64,000 nucleotides of DNA, from positions 39,465 through 103,464 of the forward strand of contig NZ_BMRC01000032.1 of assembly GCF_014648435.1 (NCBI RefSeq), in the 5' to 3' direction. The translations under genes and the position numbers were made by a program. Source of the stretch: Nonomuraea spiralis. Its GTDB lineage: Bacteria; Actinomycetota; Actinomycetes; Streptosporangiales; Streptosporangiaceae. Under the pieces are notes generated by a model that saw only the letters and a list, made by a program, of their open reading frames with translations, did not search any database and was not told where the DNA came from. How positions within the stretch are numbered: position 1 is the stretch's first letter; the number at the start of each line of letters is the position of its first letter. Positions 15,502-24,500 of the stretch are shown here, one piece after another.

Positions 15502-18500
15502 CGCACAGCGGTACCGGGCCTCAGGGGACCACCGCTCAGGAATCGTCGGGGCAGACGTCGGCGGAGCCTGCGGTCCAGATCGACCGGGACGTCCAGCCGG
15601 TCTGGGAGACCGAGGTGCTGCCCGACTGGGTGTCCAACTGGCTGCTCCCGATGTTGTCGGCCGGGCAGAAATGGCCCGGCGCGAGCGAGAGCGGGATGTC
15701 CAAGCTGGCCCTGGCGTACGGGGACCTCGCCGTCGGGGTGGTCGGCACCGCGCCGCGCGCCGGCGGGGCCGTACGCGCGGTGGCGACCGGCTGGTCCTCC
15801 CCCGCCAGCGCCGACTTCGTCTCCCGCGCCAAGTTCCTGTACGGCCACGAGGCCGGCATGGCGGGCGTGGCCGGGAACTCGGAGTCGTTCAAGAGCCAGG
15901 CGCACAACTTCGCGGTCGAGACCCAGTACTCCAAGATCTCCGTCAACGTGGCCTTCTGGATCACGGTCGTCGCCATCGCCATCGCGCTCCTCGTCGCCTT
16001 CTTCACCGCCGGGTCCTCCACGGCGCTCATCGGCCCGTACGCGGCCGCGGCCCGCGCGGCGATCAGCCGGATCCTGGTCAGGCTCGCCATGGTCGGCGCC
16101 CGGCAGCTCGGGGTCAGCCGGCTGGCCAGGGTGACCACGCTCAGCGGCGCCACCGGGCGCGGCGTCATCACCAGGCTGCTCGGCTCCTCGATCGGCCGCG
16201 AGCTGATCGAGGAGATCGGCGAAGAGTTCTTCATCGACGCCGCCACCCAGTACCAGCAGATCCAGATGGGCACCAGGAAGGACTGGGACTGGAAGAAGTC
16301 CCGGGCGGCGATCATCGGCGCCGGCAGCGGCGCGCTCGCCGGCACCGCGCTGGCCGGGCCCATGTCCAACGTCACCCGGCACATGCCGGGCTTCCCCGGC
16401 CGCGCGATGACCACCGGCCTGACCAACACGATCGCCTCCCCGTTCGGCAGCGTCATCGCCAACCGCGTGGTGTACGGCGAGTGGGAGAACCCGTTCACGG
16501 TCGACTCCATCATGGGCGGCTTCATGGGCGGCGCCGGGCGTACCGGGTCGATCAGCCCGTTCAACCCCGAGGTGTACACGACACTGGCCAACCCGGTCAC
16601 CGCCCTGGCCTCGGCGTACGACACCGCGGCCCGTACCGACGCCGCCCGTGCGGGAGGCGGCGACCCCGGCGCCGGAGGCGGCAACCCGCCGGGCGGCGGC
16701 CCGGCCCCTGCGGGCGGCGGTCCCGTCCCCGGCGGTACGGTGCACACCGGCGCGCCGGCCCCCAACCAGAACGACGACGTCAGGCGCGGCGCCCCGCCCT
16801 CGTCCGCCACCGACCCGGACGCGACCCCGCGCCGTGGCTCCAACTCGCGCGACAACCGGCAGGACGACACCAACCGGGAGCCCCGGGCCGACAACACGAA
16901 CGACAACACGGACGACACGGCGGACGACAACGACACCACGCCGCAGACCCCCGACCAGCAGTCGAGGGGGAACCGCACCCCGCAGAACGCCCCCGACCCG
17001 ACCCAGGACGACTCCCAGGCCCCCGACCCGGCCCAGAACGACTCCCAGCAGGACGACTCCCAGCAGGACACGGGGGACAAACAGCCGTCGGGCAACCGCA
17101 CCGCGGCCCCCGATGCCCAGACCACCGCGGACGACTCCAACCGGCCCGCCACCCCGGACACGACGGACGACACCGCCGGCCCCGACATCTCCCAGTCCCA
17201 GGACGACCAGCAGAACCCCCAGCAGGACGACCAGCAGGACCCGCAACAGACCCCCCAGCAGGACCCGCAACAGACCCCCCAGCAGACCGCCCAGCAGGAC
17301 ACGCAGCAGGACAACCGTCCCGGGCCGGCCCCGGCGCAGCAGGCGGACGGTCCCGCCACCCAGTCGGCCGCCGCCCCCGACGACGCGCCGCCCACGCCCG
17401 TCCCCGTGATCGTGCGGGCGCGTACCGCGCTGATGGACTCGCTCACCGTCGACTTCCCCGGCGCGGTCGTCGGCCCGAACGGCGACCTCCTCATCCCCAC
17501 CGCCGACGGCGGCGTACGGGTGATCCGCGCCGCCACCATGAGGCGCGTACGCTCCGCCCTGGACGCCCGCGCCGAGCAGGTCACCGACGCCGACGAGCTG
17601 CAGGCCGAGGCCACCGCGCTGGTGATGCTGGCCGCGCAGATGGAGGAGACCCGGCAACCCGCCACGAGCAGGCCGGGCACGGTCACGTCGAGGCCGGTCC
17701 CGGGCACCAGGTACGTCGCCGACGCCCGTCCGGGCACCCAGTTGCAGCCCGAGGAGGTCCACACCGGGGCCGACGCGGTGCGCCCGCACCACTTCCAGGG
17801 CCAGGGCGTCGTCTCGGTCACCTGGTCGGCCGACGGCACCACGCTCATCGTCCGCACCCAGAACAACGGCACCCACTACTTCCGCCCGGTCGTCGGCAAC
17901 ATGACCGAAGGTCTCATGGGCGAGACCGAGCTTTCGAGGAACAACAGCGAGCGCCGCCCCCACGTCGTGCACTTCGCGCCCGGCATGGACCCGAGCCAGG
18001 TGTCCCGGGTCTGGCTGCACGAGATCACCGACACCCTGCAGAAGACGCAGGAGACCGGTACGGGCAGGCGGCGCGGCTTCCTGCGCCGCAGGCAGACGAC
18101 CAGCGAGCCCACCCAGGACATGTGCGCGCAGGCCCAGCTCAACGAGCTGGCGTTCATGGCCGAGCAGTGGCGTCAGGCGAGGACTCCGCAGGAGCAGCGC
18201 CTCCTCGCGCTCGACATCGACGGCGTGTCCCGCCAGCTCGCCGAGCGCGGCCACACCCCGCCGCTGCCGCCCTGGGCCCCGGCGCAGGCGTCCCGGCCGA
18301 CCCAGGCGGCGCCGTTGCCGAACGCGCTCCCGACGCAGGAGGAGCTGCCGGGCGTCATCGACGCGCTCAAGCGGGCCGAGCAGGCGCTCAAGGATCAGGT
18401 CGCGGCGAAGCGCAAGACCGCCGAGGAGGCCGGCGAAGCGGCGGCCAAGTCTCGGATCGAGGCGCGCAAGGCGGACCGCCAGCTCGACCAGGGCCACGAG

Positions 18501-21500
18501 GAGCGGGCCCGCAAGGCGCGGCAGGAGACCCGCAACCATCGCGCCACCCAGCAACGGCACACCAGGATCGCCGACGCGTACGAGGCCGCGCTGCAGGAGG
18601 CGACGCGGGCGCGGCAGGAGTACGAGCAGTTGCTCATGGCGAGGAGGCAGATCGGCCGCCCCCAGGCGCGCGGCGAGGTCAGCATCGAATTCACCGTCGC
18701 CAGGCTGGCCGCCCAGGCCACGCAGCACCACGCCGCCTACCTCCAGGCGCTGGCCGAGGCGCTGCCGCAGGAGATCAGCCTGGCCGGGGCCCAGCCGACG
18801 GGCCGGCTGGCCCACCTGTCCGCCCTCACCACCGCCGTCAACACCATGCTGAAGAACAACGGCGTCCAGCAGTCGTTCACCGCCAACGAGCTGGAGCAGG
18901 CCATCCGGGCCGACTTCCACAAGGCCGTCTCCCCCGACGGCCTCGTCCTCCAGGTGGGGCAGCACGGCAAGGCGGCCGAGGTACGGATCAAGCTGTCGCT
19001 CGCCGACCTGGTCGAGGTGATCGATCCGGCCATCAAGGGGTCGGAGATGATGGTGGGCCTGTTCTTCCAGGCCGCCCGTACCGCCTCGGCCGGCCAGGCG
19101 GGCAGCTTCGGCCTGTCGATGGGCTTCGACACCACCGTCCTGGCGAAGTTGTTGCCGGAGGACAACGTGCTCAGGACGTTCGGCGAGCTGTTCGGCGTCG
19201 GCCTCGGCGCCAGCCTCGGGCGCAACTGGTCGACGGGCGGCGGGGCCGGCATGTACGCCCAGGGCGGCTCGGTCTCGGACAACCGGAGCGAGTCGCTGCT
19301 GTTCGACGCCGCCGCCACCTGGACGGTCGATATCCGTACCGGCCAGGACAAGAACTGGCGCGGCACCACCGTCGTCGACACCGGAGCGCCGGGCGACCCG
19401 GCCGGCCAGCGGTTGTGGTTCTCGCACTCCGTCACCGACCAGCCGGCGCGCAAGCTGGCCAAGATCCCCGGGCGCATGCGGGGCGCCGAGATGCCGAACG
19501 TCATCGTCCAGAGCATGAGCAACCTGGAGGACGCGCTCGACCTGCTCGCCACGGCGCTCGGCGGCGACTACGCCGAGGTCGGCACCGCGCCCCGGGACGC
19601 GCTGCGCTCGTACGTCACGCAGGAGCTGCCCCACCGCCTGCGGACCGCCGTGAACGGCGGTCTGGAGCGCGTCTTCACCAGGGACGGCAAGCCGCACGCC
19701 CGGGTGCGCGCCGAGAGCCGGGTCGTGCTGGTGGCCTCCACGCCGGTGGGCGGCGCGACCTCCGAGGAGTGGGAGGAGGAGGTGCTCGTCGACTTCGTCG
19801 GAACGCCGGGGGGCGCCTCGACGGGCGGCTCACTGGAGGGCAATGTCTCGGCCGGGTTCAAGCATCCCGCGCTCGACGGCGTGGACCTCGGCGAATACGA
19901 ACCCTCGATCGGCCCCAAGGTCAGGGGGGCGAGGCCGTCGTCACGGTCGTACTCGGCCACCGCCAACAAGCAGGCGATCCATCCGAGCGTGCACCGCAAG
20001 ACCAGCCCCAAGCAGAGCTACCGGCTCATGGTGGTGACGACCTTCACGGTCGAGGTGGTCGGCAAGCCCCCCGTCACCCTGAAGCCCGTGCTCAGCGAGG
20101 TGTTCGCGGACATGCGGGAGTCGGCCGCCTACCGGTTCGGGCTGCCCGTGGACAGCGAGGCGCTGGTCTACAAGAACGGCCAGCCGGTCACCGACGCCAA
20201 AGGCAACCACGTCCTGCGCGGCGACCCGAGCACCGACCCGCCTCCCGGCCGCAAGCCGGAGCTGCCCGAATGGCTCGGCGACGGGCCGGGGCAGATGCGC
20301 GGCGCGGGCCCGGCGCTGGTGCAGGAGATCGAAGGGCTGGACAAGATCCGGCAGGACGTACTGAAGGAGCTCGCCGAACGCGGGATCATCCCGAAGACCG
20401 TGAACGGCGTGCCGCAGTACTCCTCCAACGACCTCACCCGCGCCAGCCAGATCCTCAACGAGCAGGAGGTCATGGAGCAACTGTCGGAGCACCGGATCCG
20501 CTCCGCCTACGACACCCTGGCCCAGGACGGCATCGTGCTCGACCTGACGCTGCAGGGTCTCAACTCCGCCCCCGAGCACTACATGCTGCGCCTGTCGCTG
20601 AAGCAGGACTTCAACCAGTGGAGCTATGTCGGCCACACCGACGCGCAGACGGTGGTCAACCTCGACATCGGCTCCGACACCTCCGCCCGCGCCATCGGCA
20701 AGTCCAGGACGTACAGCGGCGGCGCGTCGGTCAGCGAGAGCGACGGCCCGAACGAGGGCCAGGACGGCCTCAGCCACGACGCCGGCGTGAACGGCGGCGG
20801 CAACCGGACCCGTTCGGTGGGCTCCAGCGCGGGCGGCACGGTCAACGTCGTGACGCTGCAGGAGAGCAACGGCCCGGTCGCGATCTTCTCGCTGTCCCAC
20901 GACATGACCGTCGACCTGCTGCACAACGGCACGACGACGGAGATCTCCAGCCACAGGGGCTCGGCCCAGCTCGTGTTCGCCGCCGACCTGCTCCCCTCGA
21001 CGAAGCCGACGCCGCCCGCGCGGCTCGGCCGGATGTCCCCGAAGCTCCGGGCCAAGGCTCGGCTGCTGCACATGGACGTGGGCCAGGCACTGGACGCGGC
21101 CCGCCGGGTGTTGCCGCGCGGCATGACCGCCGACTCGGTGGCCTTCCAGCACCTCATGTCGTTCCTGAGCGTGCGCAACCTGGTCGCCCATCCCAAGCTG
21201 CTGAACAGGCCGCTGACCACGGACGTCGCGGTCCGGCCCGAGCACGGGACGACGCGCTCGTCGTTGTCGGTGTCCGGCGAGGTCGGCGAGACCGAGGTGC
21301 TGGGGGTCGTCGACCAGGTCACGGGCGAGATCCTGTTCGGGCTCGGCAGCGCCGGGATCTCGTGGGGCGGCTCGTCCGGACTGTCGACCGGCGCGTCGGT
21401 GAGCGGCTCCGACCTCGACGGCGGCGGCACGTCCAGCGACGGCGTCTCGGTCACGCCGTTCTCCCGGTCCGGCGGCACGTCCGAGTCCAGCTCGATCCTC

Positions 21501-24500
21501 GACATCTGGGGCAGCGAAGAGCTGACGATCGAGTTCGGCCGCCAGTACATCCTGCGCAGCACCGTCGATCTCACCCTCACCGGCTCCGAGAGCTCCGAGA
21601 ACGGGTTGCCGACCGGCGAGCGGATCCCGGTCACCAGTCCCTCGACGACGTCCACGACCGGCACCGCGCTGTTCACGATCTCCGAGTTCGACGCGCTGCT
21701 GATGTACGCGGAAGGCGACCTCGACCTGCCCTCCCACCTGGTCGCGGACGCGGTCGAACGGTTCCTCAACGGCAGCCTGACCCTCGACAGGAGCCTCGCG
21801 GTCCCGCTGCTCCAGCGCTACGTCCTGGACATGGCCCAGTCGGGGACCACCAACGAGTACACCGACCGCCACACCCCGCAGGCCCTGCTGCCCAAGATCA
21901 AGGAGGTGACCGGGCTCTACACCCCCGCCGCCGGGAGCCCGCAGCAACAGCTCGACCTGGCCCTGGGCCACGCCGCCGACCAGCTCGAACGCTCCAGGGA
22001 CGTGGTGCTCGCGCCCCCGTACGACCGGACGGTCGGCGCCAGCTCGTCCGAGTCGCTGAGCCTGACGGACGAGAACGGCAACCCGGTCGACATCATCGAC
22101 GCGGTCAGGAGCGCGGTGCAGGACGCCGTGCCGGGCGCGCTGGACGGGAGCCCGACCCTCGGCGAAGAGCTGAACGTCGACTTCTCCAGCGACGCCGCGC
22201 TGATCCACGTCGTCGACATGTGGTCCAGCCGCGGCTTCGAGCGGAGCTACCACGTCCAGCAGGGCCCGGAGATGACGCAGGCCGAGGAGGTGACGGTCAG
22301 GGTACGCCTCGAACCCGTCGGCAATTCGCGCCGGGCCAGGTTCCTCAGCAGGACCTCGCAGTCCGGGGTCATCGGCCAGCACTACCGGTACACCGATCTG
22401 TCGCATTCGGAGTCGTACAACGGGTCCTACTCCGTGGGCCTCGACCAGAGCGCGAACGGCCAGGGCGACGGCCAGGGCAGCGGCCTGTCCACCGACCGTG
22501 GACGCGGCTACTCCGGCTCCACCAACCACCAGGGCACCCGGCTCCAGCGGATCGGCCTGTTCCTCGGGCTGACCCGGGTGGAGCAGCAGATGAAGCTGGT
22601 CATCGAGGTCGAGCGCAGGCCCGTACGCGCGGGCAAGGCCCCGGACGACGGCAAGGTGATCGCCGGTGTCAGGGCGGCGGCCAACGCGCTCCGGGGCAGG
22701 CCGCGCACCGCGCCGCCGGTCACCTACGACGCCACGCTGGTGCGGCGCATCCCGACCGGCATGACCAGGCCCGCGGCCGAGGACCCGGGGCCGGTCGTCA
22801 TGGCCGCCGACCCCCGGCAGGCCGAGCTGCTGCCCGGCTACTACACGCAGGCGTTGTGGGAGGACCCGAACAGGCCCAGCCTGAGCGAGGTCATCACCAA
22901 CCAGCTCACCAAGATGCTGGGCGCCGCGGCGGTCCAGGAACGCCGTCCCGAGCTGGTCAGGCGGCTCTCGGTGTCGGGCCTGCTCACCGCCTTCGAGCGG
23001 ATGACGGGCCCCTTGGGCGAGCCGATCGTCAGGGTGTCCAGGCAGAAGTTCAAGGACCAGGGCGTGACGGTCACGGTGCACGCCCGCACGTCCGACCTGA
23101 CCATCGTGGCCGGCCCGTACGACGGCGAGAAGGGCCAGGTGGACCGTAAGGCCGACGCCCAGAACGTGACGGTCTCCCGCGGGCGGACGACCCCGGTGGG
23201 CTGGGGCGGCAACATGTCAGACGGGGTGTCCGGGCTCAACGGCGGCGTCCGGGGCGGGGAGCAGACGTCCGACAGCGTCAGCGACCACCACGGCGCCCGC
23301 CGCGAACGCAGCATGTTCGAGAAGGGCAAGCTGTACACGGTCCGCCTCCGGGTGGACTACGACGTCGACTACCAGTACGTCGCCCGGCTGCGCGACGGCA
23401 ACGAGCATCCGGTCGGCGACCCCGTCCACATGCCGAACGCGTCGAGCGGCGAGGTGGACGTGATCATGTTCGGCGAGGAGATCGAGGAACTGCGCGCCCG
23501 CATGGAGTCGAACGTGCGCCTCGCGCCGCCGAGTCCCGGTGGGCCGGCGCCCGCGACGTACACGTTCGTGCCCGACTCCGCGAATCAGGGGCCGATCCAG
23601 ACCCTCCAGGAGGCCCGCCTGGCCGCCCGCGAGCGCGGCGAGGTGACCCAGGTGGCGGTGTGGGAGCCGGACGGCGTCCACCGCTTCCGCGCGATGCCCG
23701 ACGGCACGCTGTACAGCGAGACGCCCGACGGCGGCTTCGCCGACGCGTTCGCGAGCCTGGCCCCCGAACTCCTGGACGCGGCCCAGGACGTCGGCCTCGA
23801 CCTGCGCGACCTGTTCATGAACTCCGGCACGCCCGGCACCTTCACCGACCAGGTCCAGGCCGCGCTGAAGGCCCTCGACGCCCTTCCCGCGCCCGCCGCA
23901 CCGGCCTGGCCCGCCCCCGCGACCGATACCGGCGGGCAGCCGGCCCCGGTGGGCGGCAGCGTGGCGCAGGGCGTGACGCCGGCCGCCGGGATGCCGTCGC
24001 CCGCGATCGAGAACACGCCGTTCAGCAGGTCGGCCCGTCCCGAGGGCGTGCCCGACCTGACCATGGACGAGCTGCACGAGCAGCCCGTCTCCGCCGTCGA
24101 TCTCGGCGGCACCGCCGCCCACGTCGGCTGGACCGGCGAGAACGAGCTGACCCTCCAGTTGCCGGGCGTGCCCGACCAGCACGTACGCGTGCTGATCGAG
24201 GACCCGGGCCAGGGCCTGAACGCGCTCACCGAGCCGCGCGCGGGCACCCCCGAGGACCCGCACCTGCTGCGGATCTCGGGTCGCGTGCACCCCGACCTGG
24301 TCTCGTCGATCCTGGTCCACGACCTCTCGCACGTCGCCCAGACGGCGACCGCGACGGCGGCCGGCATGCCGCAGGGCGTGATCAGGACGTCCCCGAACGG
24401 CGAGCACACCGAGGGCACCGACCTCTGCCTGCTCCCCCGCCTGGACGAGCACACCCACCTGTCCGGCAAGTGGCACGCCGCCACGGACCCGGCCACGCGG

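Noticed and set aside
17200..17310. Possible CRISPR-like or minisatellite array
   Set aside because: Units are directly adjacent with no unique spacers and encode Gln/Pro residues in frame. This is a coding tandem repeat.
15108..19697. 1529-codon open frame on the minus strand
   Set aside because: Antisense to the giant gene and its neighbours. It is made of Gly/Leu/Arg/Val low complexity, while the plus-strand frame has domains and coupled starts.
19941..23081. 1046-codon open frame on the minus strand
   Set aside because: Antisense to the giant gene, with composition typical of a shadow frame and no recognisable motif.
15671..23149. Second long plus-strand frame (2492 codons) inside the giant gene
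   Set aside because: Arg/Gly/Pro-rich shadow in another frame. Third-position GC and real domains belong to the other frame.
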